A DNA stretch of 64,000 nt from Selaginella moellendorffii. Lineage: Eukaryota; Streptophyta; Lycopodiopsida; Selaginellales; Selaginellaceae. The translations under genes and the position numbers were made by a program. The stretch lies in assembly GCF_000143415.4 (NCBI RefSeq), contig NW_003314265.1, positions 2,088,777 to 2,152,776 on the forward strand. The letters run 5' to 3'. The notes under the pieces were generated by a model. It ran no database searches. It was not told the origin of the DNA and saw only the letters and a list, made by a program, of their open reading frames with translations. Of this stretch, positions 23,466 through 34,204 are shown piece by piece; within the stretch, counting starts at the first letter, position 1; each line of letters opens with the position of its first letter.

Positions 23466-23918
23466 TGGATGAGCATGTGACCACTTTTAGGAAAGTGAGC
23501 ACAGCCAACAAGAAAGAGCAGCTTTTATGCCTTGAAGAATGCATTTTTAACTGTTTTTCACCCTGAACCTTGTTTCCAGAAGAGACCATCCAGGGGTATG
23601 CGATGAGATTTCAGCAATTTCTTTTGAAGAATGATCTGCTACCTATCAAGTGAGTTACTTTTGGCAATGCATGAAAATTCTTCCTTAAATATCCAGAACG
23701 TCATGCCAATGTGACAGGCTGTGTCCAGATCAGGTCATACACATTACCAAAAGTACCTCAGTTAACTATCTACTGCAATATATGGATCCTTCTTTGAAAG
23801 TTGCTGTAGAAATCTCATTACATACCTATGGATAAATTTCTCCTGGCAACACATGCAAGCTCAGGTTGCAACTCCATCATTAGATATGATCAAGGGCATT
23901 TAAAATTCACCTCAACTA

Positions 23919-24188
23919 GTGTGTAAGATGAATCTATTTCAACTCCAGCAAGTGAGGGTACATTGTCAATTCTGTGGCCGAACTAATCATGCATTAGAAA
24001 ATTGTTTCTATCATTCTATGAGAGCTCAATTAGCAGCTGTCTACCAAGAGCTAACAACCTCACCAGGTGAGAATGCTACAGTACAGCACAAGCAACATTA
24101 CAGGAAACGATCCAGCAACCCTTACCATGGCACCCATAGACGGACACAAACTTCCATCTTTCTTTTCCACACAAAAGGATGCTCCTAG
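23919..24188 (+). pseudogene. Gag-like fragment with a CCHC zinc knuckle
   Basis: The frame reads CQFCGRTNHALENC, a CX2CX4HX4C knuckle, inside an 89-residue open frame flanked by low-complexity polar sequence. Such knuckles are typical of retrotransposon Gag. It lies in a stretch (23.47-24.47 kb) present only in the second BAHD block, so it probably arrived with an insertion. No pol sequence is seen. Confidence 0.5.
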
Positions 24189-24475
24189 TGTGCGGGGTGC
24201 CACGGTCTCAATTTGTGCTTTCACTGACTTGATAAACTCCATGCATTTAGAAATAGTCACTGAATCCACTCACACATACTTAACAAAGGCATGTGTGATC
24301 ACAAAATCACCAGGTGATGTATCCTTTTGCAAATGCTTTACCTGGAACAGATCATTCACCTTTGTTACTTCTGTGTTTTAGAAATTTTGATTTGGGCTTT
24401 ACCTTTGCTTGTAACTTCAAATCTTTAGTTGTCGTTTTTCTATCGTAAAGGAGCAATCCATGGATTCTACGCCCT

Positions 24476-25060
24476 AATCGCTGGCAGATTGATTTCTCGC
24501 GGTCTTTGGATCTAGTGCTCCAATCTCATCTCCTACAACATCATCCTCGCTGCCTAATCCAATGCCATAAAAGAAAGGCTAGAGGGGATCAAGGATTTGT
24601 GTTGAAACAACCAGGTTCGCTCTTTCTTTTCGATTGCAACGCAAAAGGGAGCCAGTGACACTGCAAAACAACGCTCTCAACGCGAACTCACTGATGTGGA
24701 CAACGCTGCGCAAATATGAACAATCAACAATACTTAGGTTTACGCTGCCATCTTTCGATTTTTTCTAATTTCTTGTCATGAAGAAGCCAAGCGACATGCT
24801 GGTGTTGCTCAACGACGATAAGAACTGAAAAACGCCATGTCACAGCGTGTGCCATACTAGGTTAGCAACGTTTTGGAGAGATTGATTGCTGTTCTCAGGG
24901 CAAGACCTGCGAGCTGAGAGATAACGCTGAGAAATAACGTTGGGCACCTGCGATCTTCAGAACTTGAAGACGTACATGACAATGGGCCAACCTCAATGAT
25001 CATGATCCGTCGCTGATCCTTGACCGGCCTCGCACCTCTCCACCTCGTAAGGTTTCTTTG
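24476..25060 (+). repeat. BAHD 3' flank plus R-repeat fragment (copy of 14786-15240 and 11755-11875)
   Basis: Begins ATCGCTGGCAGATTGATTTC, continues with GGGAGCCAGTGACACTG and CTTGTCATGAAGAAGCC, and ends with GATCCGTCGCTGATCCTTG. This is the same composite found beside the other BAHD copies. Confidence 0.75.
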
Positions 25061-25299
25061 TGTTAGAAAGCGAGCTGCTATGCTTTAGGGCATACGCGAC
25101 TAAGGAACCCGCTACAACGCAATCCTCCATGACTTGGGTTTGCAGCCAAATCCCGTTAAAAGGTTTTGCTTCTTCTGGATTCTTACAGGCATCCCATAAG
25201 ATTTCACTGTTGAGATGCCATTCTTACGAACGAGAGAAAAGAATGACGTGATTCACTCGAGAAATGCTTCTGTCACCGGTGGTGATCGTCCCAAGTGAC

Positions 25300-26095
25300 A
25301 AATGTTCCCCAAAGCGTCTTACTGCTTGAAGGATGTTCCCTCCTTAGAAGAAGGTAACGAAGAAGAAGAATCCTCTTCAATCAACCAAGTCGAGGAAATG
25401 AATGTTACCAATACTCGTAAAGGCGCAGGAACGAGCAAAGACCAGGTTGCCTCGGCAGCGCAAGACGTGTTCTATGGTCGTGACAAAACAAATCCCGCTA
25501 GAAAACATGCAAGTGAAAACTTTCATGCAAAGCCTCTTGGAAACTTCTGATGGCGATTGAGTCAAGAGCTTCGCGAGGCTTCTGGCCGCAACAAAAAGAT
25601 AGCCAAGTCCCAGGACCTAGGCGAAAAACGAAAGGATCATCCATCACCACAGTCTATACGCTATGATCCACAAGACAAACCGTGGTTAAGAGTGCTTGGT
25701 TCACATGATCAGTGAGACCAAATGGAGCATTGTGTACGAGAGAATGAATGGAAAGATGATAATACGAAGCCGTGACGCCTTTGAAAGCTCCGGCCGCACA
25801 CAGTGCTCCTAGAACCGAGCCTGTGATACTCTGTCACACAGAGGAAATACAATCACACGATCAAAAGAACAAAAGGAAAACAAATCTAAGAAAACCTGCT
25901 GTCCTCTGCGGCCTCCAGAATCTAGCCGGCTTGACGTGAGTTTGGAGCGCTGGAGGAGGCGTAGGGAATCGAGGGCGTCACAATCTCCATCTCCTGTCGC
26001 TTCCTGGAGCTGGGATCCTCCTCGCGGAGAGTGCTGCTGCTCCTGACGGTCGGCGCACGAGGCGACCCAACAAGGATCGCAACACACAGCCCTAT
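25300..26095 (-). pseudogene. Decayed copy of the cytochrome c6A gene 5' half (copy 2)
   Basis: Minus-strand homologue of 8329-9315, very close to copy 1 (12150-12915). It keeps slightly more of exon 1 and 2 (for example GGCTCGGTTCTAGGAGCACT near 25800) and also lacks the start codon. Head-to-head with BAHD copy 2. Confidence 0.85.
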
Positions 26096-26287
26096 AAAAT
26101 GAATGATATTTTTCTGTCAATCTAGGACAATGTGCGATAAGCACGTTCTTCTCGTGGGATCTTCGGGAAGAAACGTCTCGTGTGGGATGATCTAAGTTTG
26201 TCAGTGTATTTCGAAAGTCTTTTTGGTGTTCTTTCTCCCTCTCGAGTGTTTTTGTGGTTTTTGTGGATTTCATCGTTGGTTGCAAAG

Positions 26288-27585
26288 ATGGTTGTGAGCG
26301 TAGAGTCCGTGTCCACGATCGTTCCAGCGGTCCCAACGCCGCAGCCCTGCACTCTCTGGCTTTGCAACTTCCAAATCCAGGTCCTGGCCGAGAACTATCT
26401 CAAGCAAGTCTACTACTACCCAGCTGCATTGGATCACGTAAGCTCTTTCGATTCGCTGGTGGCGAGCTTGAAGGATTCGCTCTCCCGGATCCTCGTCCCG
26501 TACTATCCGCTCGCGGGGAGGCCCAGGATCGCCGGCCTCGACCGCCCCATCCTCGAGTGCAACGACCGCGGCATCGAGTTCGTGGTGGCCTTCGCCGATG
26601 CGAGCTTCGGCGACTGGGGCGATTCCATGAAGCAGTGCTCCATCGAGCAGGAGATCAGCCCGGCCCAGACCGCGATCACCGATCCGGAGAACTTCCCTCA
26701 GCTCAAAGTTCAGGTAAGTCCCGGTTCTTCGCGGTTTGACTGAAGTTGACCGGCTTTGGTCGGCTTTGACTACTTTCCCAGGTGACAAGTTATAGCTCTC
26801 GTCACCACACCCTCCTGGACGGCTCCTCGGTCTTCCCCTTCCTCAAGGCCTGGTCGGAGCTCCACCGGGGATTCCCACCGCCGAATCCACCGCCCAGCTT
26901 CGACTCCAGCCTCCTCAAGGCGCGGGATCCGCCCTGCGTCACCGTGCCGGTCCGGGACTTCGTTGCCCTGATCCCCGCCATCGCCGAGGAGATGGGCAAG
27001 GCCGCCCAGGACTTCAAGCCCAGTTACCACGTCCGGGCATTCCACATGAACGAGCAGCAGCTCGCGGAGCTCAAGCACGACCTACGGCAGCAGCCCGACC
27101 TCCTTCGAGGCCGTCTCGGGTCTCGTCTGGAAGTGCATCACCGAGGCCCGTGACTTCGACGACTACGCGGTGTCCACCAAGGTGGGCAGAAACCGTGGCA
27201 GCCACCGATGCCGAGCGAGTACACTCACGAGGATGTCCGCAACGTAGGCCAGGAGAGGATCCAGTCCACCATCGACTGGATGGAGGAGACGCTGCGCAAG
27301 GGCCATGATATCGGGCTCAACGTCCCGCCACCCAGCACCGGGATGGGGATCTACAGCGTCAACTTGCACTCGTTCCCAGTGTACCACGGCTCCAGCACCA
27401 TCGAGAAGTGGGCCGGTCGCCCCCACCCAAACTCAAACTCGTATGGCAACGGGGTGGTGGTGCTACTTCCCACGCCCCAGGGCGGGATGCGAGAGCACCG
27501 GATTGTGGTGATGCTGCTCGAGGAGCAGATGAAGAGGCTGCTGCAAAGCGAGCTCTTTGCGAGGTTTACAACCCTGGACTGCTAG
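26288..27585 (+). pseudogene. BAHD acyltransferase, copy 2, decayed
   Basis: Exon 1 (26288-26713) is intact and differs from copy 1 by only a couple of residues; the start matches. In exon 2 (from 26783) the first part has a net in-frame loss of 8 codons but keeps HTLLD. A 20-nt deletion near 27079 shifts the frame, and further deletions follow near 27165, 27200 (1 nt) and 27222 (about 84 nt). The segment 27384-27441 is inverted in place and removes EFGWG. Without the structural motif and with a broken frame the product should be inactive. Confidence 0.93.
27384..27441 (+). other. Exact 58-bp in-place inversion within BAHD copy 2
   Basis: These 58 bases are the perfect reverse complement of the corresponding bases in copy 1 (14351-14408). 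Both flanks are collinear (CCCAGTGTA before, TATGGCAACGG after). The inverted stretch happens to be open in the downstream frame. Confidence 0.93.
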
Positions 27586-27916
27586 CTTCTCTCCTCACGG
27601 GAGCTTCAAATAAGATTCAGGACCTTTTCTTCCTCGAAGACTAAGGTGGCGAATGGTCCTCTTGACTCCATGGTCTAAAGATGTATGGGGCCTGTTGTTT
27701 CTGTGGTTTTCATCACGAACGTTTTCGACAGAAATCAATGCACGAAGGCTACTTTAGTTTTTAGAGGTGCTGCTCTTCATGAGTGGCATCGTCAGCTGTA
27801 AGACGTGGAGAGTAAATTAGTTTGTTCGTTAGGTTGTGCTGGTTGGAGTTGCAAGGATCAGGTAGAAATTCCGATTGAAGGATGTGCTCGAAAACAAGTG
27901 TTAAGTTGAATAATCA

Positions 27917-28165
27917 GTGGTTTATTTAAACGCTAGTAAAACAAGTGTTTCTCTCACGGCAGTCAAGCACTCCAAGTGCTGCTTCAAATTCAGTGTCGAT
28001 CATCCTCAAGGACTGGGCTTCTTAATACACGATCGTGGATGGGTGCGCGAGCAAGCAATTCCAAGGGATGCTATTGGAGAGGAGGAACTTGCAGCTTTGA
28101 TCCTCCAGCGGGCCTTGGCTCGCTTCAAGAGGGATGGATTCGGAGCGAAGAAGGAGATGCTTTAA
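27917..28165 (+). CDS. Small hypothetical ORF
   Basis: 82 residues with a polar N-terminal half and a helix-prone tail (EEELAALILQRALARFK). It opens with ATG just downstream of BAHD copy 2. No family is recognised and there is no second copy in the window. It may be chance. Confidence 0.25.
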   Translation: MVYLNASKTSVSLTAVKHSKCCFKFSVDHPQGLGFLIHDRGWVREQAIPRDAIGEEELAALILQRALARFKRDGFGAKKEML

Positions 28166-28169
28166 GGAA

Positions 28170-29815
28170 GTAAAATTCCTTTGTTTGGCAATGAAGAAGT
28201 TCTTCAGCGTTTTCATCCTCTTTCAGCAAGGAAGAAGTTAAATCGGGAAGCCGCGCTAGCTCCTACAAACCAAGATCTTCCCACCTAGTCTCGATCGATC
28301 GAGCCTCTCTTTTGCTAAAAGAGACAAGCCCAAAGAAGAAGATGAATTTGAGGGATGAGCTCAGCTTGAACTTTCTCTCGTTGTGCCAAAGAAGTGCTCA
28401 CCATTTTGAATGGCAAAGGCATACTTTCCCCCAGCGAGCGTCTCATGAAATCACAGCCTGCGACATCAAACAAACTTGTAGATCAATCACAAGCCGAAAT
28501 GAAGGAACGAGCAGTGATCACCAGAGAGAAAGAGAGATATAGATCAAGTTCACATCTCAATTAACCAAAGAATCCATATATTCCTATAGAACAAGACTCT
28601 CCTCTCTCACCTTGCCTTGTAACTCTTGCTGCATACAAGAATAAGCAAAGGAGCGAGAGAAGATTTATAGCTTTGCTCGGACCATTCCGGCTTTTCCCAC
28701 AGTAGCAGCAGAATGAATGAACCAACTTACGGCTCCATCATCTCACAAGCTCCTCCATCCGCAGCACAGATCATTGAGCAACAGCGAGGGAGCTTGGCGA
28801 GGCGATGGCGGAGCGGCACCACCACAGGCACTCGATGATTTGCACTGGCGCATCGTTCGCCAGGAGAACTCTCATCCTCGGGGGGCATAGCTGCCGACGA
28901 GAACATTATTGTCTCCTCAGCCCAAGGATGAGGACTCGACTGGAGAATGTAGTGACAAGTTCGCATCATCCTCCTGTATAAATACACGCCAAGGCACCAC
29001 TGTGTCAATCAATCATCACGCGAACTAAAATAAAAGATGCAAGCTAGAGAAAAGTACCGACATGGCGAGGTAAAGGAAAATTATTCTAAGTGAAAGGAGG
29101 GACTCAACCTTTAGCTTGCACAGACCGCCATTTGCAACACCAGCCGACAGCACCACTGACTGCAACACTTTCCCATCGAACACAATCTCTCCTCCCTCCA
29201 GCACAGCCAAGCCAAAGCCTCCTCCTGCTCTCCCTCGCTTCTGATCCACGCAACTTGGCCCTTGAAAGCTACACCCACGAAAACACTGCACATAAAAGAA
29301 ACATGAGGCTTAGAGAAGCTTCTATGGAGTGAGAGAAAAACCGGGAGCTCTCTTCTTACCGCGGCAAAGCATAACTAGGATCATCCTCCCGAGGTCGCTA
29401 CTCAAAACAAAACATATGTAAGCTGAAAAGAAGGATTAGAAAGGCTGCTGCTTTGCAGAGAGAAACGCAAAAAGAGAAGAAAAAAAGAAAACGAAACGCG
29501 CTCACAAAAGCTTTGGGCTGGTCCAAGGACAGCAACTCTCCCCTCACACCTCTGCAGGGTCCATGATAAAGCTCTCAGGAAACTTTGCTTTCAAGCTCAG
29601 ATGCAACAAACCGGATATAAAATTCTAAAAGAACAGCGTATCAGAGCACAGCGCAGCGCAAAACAAATGTACGTACCTTTTACCCCACATAAAAATACAC
29701 ACCACAGCCCTGACTGTAGAGAAAGGAATGTTGGCATAAAGTAGATATCCCGTATACGATACGCACTTTAGAGCTTGATGATGGTGATGGCAATTTTCTC
29801 GTCCCGCTAAATCAC
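28170..29815. other. Intergenic region without a recognised gene
   Basis: Short frames exist on the minus strand (28727-29008 and 29025-29291) but they lack family resemblance and the second does not begin with ATG. A purine-rich tract lies at about 29450-29490. It may include the 3' untranslated region of the F-box/LysM gene. Confidence 0.45.
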
Positions 29816-30764
29816 TCACCACAGTGGTGAGAGATTCCGTTCTTCCCAATCAAGATCCCCCTTAAGCTCGGCCAAGGCCTGCTTGAAGTTGCCCCCTGCG
29901 AGTGCCAGATAGTACTGTGCCGTCTCACTATCAAGCCTCATGCTTGTCTTCATGGAGCGGAAAACCGTGCTTTTCAGGCTTGAGGCTGCCACCTTGGGAT
30001 CGTGGAGGGGTCCCAAGCCATCTGGATAGATGACTGCCATCTCGCGACGCGAGTGGAGGTCCATTTCAATGAAGCAGACCTTGCCTCGCAGAGCGCAAGG
30101 GCTTGTGACGGGAATAAGCAGCCTGTCCCTCGCACGGATTCCATGGTCGCTCAGCATGTTGTTCAGGCGCCGTATCTCAGAAACCTGTCCGATGGAAAAC
30201 AAGGAAATCAGTTGCGTAGATAAAGAGATTCTTATATGCACAGATGAATCGCCAAGCGAATAACTCTGAAACTCAAAAGAGCAAGAAAAGAGCAAAGAAT
30301 CTCTCGACAGGATGTAGCTATCAAAATCATCGAAGAACAAAACTTATAGAGCCAGAGAGAATGAGAAAAATAAAAAGGAAAGAGAAAGGGAAAAACTGAC
30401 AGCATGTCGCTATAAGCAAAATTGCAATTTGATCCAAGGAACTCGCAAACCACACCGTGTAAAACGAAGAACACTCAACTCAACTCACCTGGACATTGTA
30501 TTTGATAGCCAACGCCGCGACACTGTCCGACTTCGTCACTGGATGGGAGATGGCGAAGCAGCCCAGGCCCGACGCCTTCCACAAGCTGGGAGTGGACGGC
30601 ACGCCCACCAATTGCTTCAATTCCCATGGCGCCGCGAATGCGGCCGCGATCACGGCAGGATCCGCCGCGAATTCGCGCCAGGAGCGACAGACGCAGGCAG
30701 CGCGCGCGAGGCCGGGCACTGGCAGCTTGGCGAGAATCAGCCGCCATGCATCGCCATTCTCCAT
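29816..30764 (-). CDS. F-box protein with LysM domain (2 exons)
   Basis: Exons 30764-30489 and 30184-29816 give 214 aa. The N-terminal F-box (about 1-45) reads WRLILAKLPVPGLARAACV then CRSWREFAADP; F-box proteins recruit substrates to SCF ubiquitin ligases. The LysM motif follows (about 75-120): HPVTKSDSVAALAIKYNV, interrupted by the intron, then IRRLNNMLSDHGIRARDRLLIP. The C-terminus ends …DWEERNLSPLW. This domain order matches the Arabidopsis At1g55000 type (peptidoglycan-binding LysM F-box protein), whose targets are not established. It starts at an ATG 264 bp from the divergent Di19 gene. Confidence 0.93.
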
Positions 30765-31028
30765 CGATCCAAAGCCCTAAATTTGCGAGAAATATCAAAA
30801 GGGTTGAAAAAGTCCAGCCCTACAATGCCACGTAAGATCTCGTGACGTGGACAAACCATTTAAAATTCCACGTGTGAGAAAGGACTTCTAGGGTTTGTGG
30901 AGTGAGCTCGAGCGGAGGGCTCCTCGATTTCCAGGTACCGGCGTATTCTTCCAAAGAGATCGAAGAACTCTGTGGTTGCGCGCGTTTTCTTTCATTTATT
31001 TTCTCGGATTTGCGCCTCGAGAACACGA
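30765..31028. promoter_or_regulatory. Bidirectional promoter with an ACGT-core (ABRE/G-box) cluster
   Basis: The 264 bp between the F-box/LysM and Di19 start codons contain CCACGTA (30828-30834), GACGTGG (30844-30850) and CCACGTGT (30868-30875). The last two fit the ABA-responsive element core ACGTG(G/T). bZIP binding is inferred, not shown. Confidence 0.5.
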
Positions 31029-31935
31029 ATGGAGGCGGAGGTGTGGTCGTCGCGAATTGCGTCGTCCAAAAGGGCTCAATTGCTGCAAGCATCTCAGTCC
31101 TTGTTAGGTGCGCTACCAAGATTTCGCGTTGTTTTCTCCCCTTTTCGCTGATCTCACCGACAGATCGACAACTAAACACGGAGGACTTGGAAGTGGACGA
31201 GGATTTGCGCACGGATTTCGCGTGCCCTTACTGCGAGGAAGAGTTTGATATCACGTCCTTGTGCTTGCATCTGGAGATAGAGCACTGCTTCGATGGGAAG
31301 CTCACTGTAAGTCGGCTCAAAAGAAAAAAGTTCCTTTTTTTCTCCTTTTTTCGCTTTTCTTTTGTTCTTGTTCTTCGACTGAAACACGATGCTTATGCAG
31401 ATGTGTCCCGTGTGTGCTGCGCGGGTCGGGGACGTTATTGGCCATATAAATTCCGATCATGCACATCTCAAGATATCCTTTTTCCTCTTTTTGTGTGTTT
31501 TCTGCGTTTTGTTTTGGGAAAAACATGCATTTTCTTTAACCAGACACCACAGGAGAAGGCTTCGCAAGCCCAAAGATATCGCGGGGAACTTGCAAGCACT
31601 GTTGGGAGCACAGGGGAGAGCGTCGGATTCGTTTCTTCTCTCCCTCGTTTCGGGGTTTCCAACCTCCGAGCCGGAGGTCTTAAAGTCGGGCTTACCATTC
31701 TCAGTGGCGAATTTATCTCCGGACGAAGAAACAGTAGAAGAATTCACCACCAGGTACTTCAAACTCTAGTTTTTTTAGGCCGAGGATCATAGATTTTGAT
31801 CAAACTTTTGTTTCTTCTAGCTCTGGATCCCCTTCGCTATCGTCGGAAGAGAAGAAGGAAAGGACGAAAGAGGCCTCCTCTAGAGCACTCTTCGCGCAAC
31901 ACCTTGTGCTCTCCACACTTTGGCGAGAGCCATGA
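31029..31935 (+). CDS. Di19 (drought-induced 19) zinc-finger protein (5 exons)
   Basis: Di19 proteins are nuclear plant proteins with atypical Cys2/His2 fingers linked to drought, salt and ABA responses. Exons are 31029-31107, 31164-31306, 31401-31472, 31551-31753 and 31821-31935, giving 203 aa, the normal size. The N-terminus is MEAEVWSSRIASSKRAQLLQ; finger 1 is FACPYCEEEFDITSLCLHLEIEH and finger 2 is MCPVCAARVGDVIGHINSDHAH; a basic RRRLRK stretch follows. The C-terminal Di19_C region ends RALFAQHLVLSTLWREP. Phases are consistent only if intron 3 is the AT-AC intron at 31473-31550, or is retained in frame. It shares a short divergent promoter with the F-box/LysM gene. Confidence 0.92.
31473..31550 (+). 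other. Putative U12-type AT-AC intron in Di19
   Basis: The 5' end is ATATCCTTTTT, matching the U12 5' splice consensus ATATCCTT. TTCTTTAAC near the 3' end resembles the U12 branch site TTCCTTAAC, about 10 nt before the terminal AC. No GT-AG alternative restores HLK|RRRLRK, the join conserved in Di19 proteins. Length 78 nt. Confidence 0.8.
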
Positions 31936-32301
31936 CGAGATTCCATTCGAGATAGAGATACGCAAAACTCCACGAGTTTATATTTATATAGACCAAGAGG
32001 GGTACTCCACACAACTATTTTACTGCCTGATATTTTCCGGTGGGAGTTTTGTGTGTTGCCTTCCTGAATCACAGGAGAGAGCGCGAAAGAAGAAACGAGA
32101 TACTTTCTCCGCTATCACAGCTCTCGGAAATAATCACATTAAATTTTACACAGACGAACGAGACGCGAGCTTGTTTGCCTTCTTCCAACCTTGAAAAAAA
32201 TCCAAGTAATAATACATTGATGAGGGGAAAAAAAGAAGGCTTTGCAGCGATGGTGGAAGAAGAAGAAAGAAAGAAAAAATCTTACCAGAGTTCTTTCTCT
32301 T
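31936..32301. other. Convergent 3' region of Di19 and plastid L12
   Basis: The 366 bp lie between the stop codons of the convergent genes Di19 (+) and L12 (-). No gene is seen. Confidence 0.6.
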
Positions 32302-32871
32302 CTACTTGATGCTACATTTGGCGCCGGCAGCCTCTAGTTGCTTCTGTGCGTCCTCGGCGTCGTCCTTGGCGACGCCCTCCTTGATCTTCTTGGGCAGACC
32401 CTCGATGAGATCCTTGGCCTCCTTGAGACCCAAGTTGGTGATGGCGCGAATCGCCTTGATCACGGCAATCCTGGCGTTGCTGGGCACCTCGTCGATCAGG
32501 AGATCGAACTCGGTCTTCTCCTCCACCACGGGGGCAGCCTCCGCCGGCGCGGCGCCGCCCGCCATCGCCACCGGCGCTGCGAACGTGGCGGCGCTCACCC
32601 CGAGCTCGGTCTCCAGCCGCTCCACTAGCTGCCGCGCCTGCTCCAGCGTCAGATTCTTCACCTCATCCACGAGCTTATCCAGGTCCGCCGCCGCCACTCG
32701 CGTCCGGAGCCGAGAGAACCTCGCAATTGCTGCGCCATCGCTGCCAAATCCCAATGCCAATCCCAATCGCGGCGCTCTGCCGCTGGCGCCGCTGGCATTC
32801 AATCCGCCAGGCCCCCAGGAGCTCTGCGTACCTCTGTTCGCGAGCATCGCGACCGGAGCCATCGTCGCCAT
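32302..32871 (-). CDS. rpl12: Plastid 50S ribosomal protein bL12c
   Basis: A single-exon gene of 189 aa. Residues 1 to about 60 are a Ser/Ala/Arg-rich plastid transit peptide ending near RLRTRVAAA. The mature part begins DLDKLVDEVKNLTLEQARQL, the dimerisation domain. An Ala/Pro-rich hinge (about 100-122) follows, then the globular C-terminal domain with KTEFDLLIDEV, RIAVIKAIRAITNLGLKEAK and LIEGLPKKIKEGV. It forms the ribosomal stalk that recruits translation factors in plastids. Nuclear coding with a transit peptide is the normal plant state. It starts at the upstream ATG of two close methionines. Confidence 0.97.
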   Translation of the reverse strand: MATMAPVAMLANRGTQSSWGPGGLNASGASGRAPRLGLALGFGSDGAAIARFSRLRTRVAAADLDKLVDEVKNLTLEQARQLVERLETELGVSAATFAAPVAMAGGAAPAEAAPVVEEKTEFDLLIDEVPSNARIAVIKAIRAITNLGLKEAKDLIEGLPKKIKEGVAKDDAEDAQKQLEAAGAKCSIK

Positions 32872-33241
32872 AGCTCCCCTGCTCGCGTTTAGGGTGGGCA
32901 GGATGGAATAGGGCTAACGTGGACGTTATCGAGAATGCAGGACTGTGGCTCGGCCACGCCGCCACTCAACGCCATGGAAGCATCCGACTCAGCAGTGCCA
33001 CGTCATAACAAGAATGTGTAAAAATTATAAGATCAAAATACAAAGAATCGCGAGAAGAAAAAGGAAAGAACGAAAGCCTCCACTCCATGAAGCCGCGCAG
33101 CACCGAGAGACGCGCGCGCGAGAGAGAAATACGCCGAAATCTCGCGAAAGATCCACCAGCATTTCCTCCCGGCGCTCCAGGAAATCCCGCGCGCGCCGCC
33201 GAGGATTGGAGGAGCCCATTCTCCCCTTTCTTCGTCGCTGC

Positions 33242-33427
33242 TCATCCCAAGAATCCAAACACCAGGGCGGCCACGGCCGCCGCAGCTCCAACCGCGAGAG
33301 AGGACGAGGCGAGGATTGGAGAAGCTGCGCCTTCCACGGGCGCTGGGGCGGGCGCTTGCGCCATCGCGGCCGCCGCTGATAGAACCACCACCGCGACGAA
33401 TGCCGCTAACCTGAGAGCTGCCGCCAT
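33242..33427 (-). CDS. Arabinogalactan peptide (AG-peptide)
   Basis: 61 residues. A hydrophobic signal peptide (1-23, ending …AAAAMA) precedes a short mature core QAPAPAPVEGAASP with alternating Ala-Pro suited to hydroxylation and O-glycosylation. The C-terminus (SSSLAVGAAAAVAALVFGFL) is a hydrophobic tail as in GPI-anchor signals. The three-part layout and length are those of plant AG-peptides, which sit at the outer face of the plasma membrane. Sequence of this type is low-complexity, but the signal, PAPAP core and tail together are convincing. It lies upstream of and on the same strand as L12. Confidence 0.85.
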   Translation of the reverse strand: MAAALRLAAFVAVVVLSAAAAMAQAPAPAPVEGAASPILASSSLAVGAAAAVAALVFGFLG

Positions 33428-34204
33428 CGCCGATTCCCTTCTCTGCCCGAAAGAAATCCCTCTCTCTCTCTCTCCCTTTGGCCTTTCTTGTTCTTGGAGC
33501 TCTCAAGCACACACAACTTTTTTAGGGGTTTGATGCTTTAAGTAGATGGCCAAACCGCCGCCCAAATGAGCTGTAATCAAGAGGCAATCCACCCACATCA
33601 ACGGTGGACATTAGCTAGGTTAAATTTTTTAAAGTGCGAGTGTGAGTGGCTCTCACATGTCCTCCAGCCTAGACAATGACAATGCAAGGCTGGCCTTTAG
33701 GTGATATACCCCATGTTTATGCCTTGGCTTTTTGCAATATATTGCATAGCTTAAATCAGTGCAGTAGTGGTGGAACCCATGGTTTTATAATTCTCTCAAA
33801 CTTTATTCTTTCTCAATCATTTGCACTGGTTTTCCAATGTTTGGCAAAAAACCATTCTTCTTCCAGGCCATGGAAAAAAAGTCTCACACCTTTCCCTGTC
33901 TGCGATCGTTATTCGGAGATTCTAAAACCAATGGACTGGAAAACGATCTATTTCTCGAAACTGTACATAGGATGCTTGATAGTCGCCCCACTCAAACCGT
34001 TAGAAGGCGAAGAACCAGCCAAGCCAGCGGAAATTTTGCTTACAGGAGGATGATGCGAGAAAAAAAACCAATTTTTCGATGGATCGAATCTTTTTTCCTT
34101 TACTTGTACAGACAACTGCAAATGGGATCAAGCTTTTAGCTGCAAGCCAACAAAAGCAAAAGGAGGAACTAACCATTTGCTCTCTTGCGCTTTGTCCTGC
34201 CGCG
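33428..34204. other. Intergenic region
   Basis: Leader and promoter of the AG-peptide gene (with a CT-rich run near 33455-33480) and 3' flank of the PIRL gene. Short frames at 33676-34140 show no family resemblance. Confidence 0.5.

Noticed and set aside
28727-29291. Two adjacent minus-strand frames as a possible gene
   Set aside because: No family resemblance; the upstream frame lacks an ATG and no convincing splice join was found.
32306-32911. 201-residue Ala/Ser-rich frame on the plus strand
   Set aside because: Antisense of plastid ribosomal protein L12.
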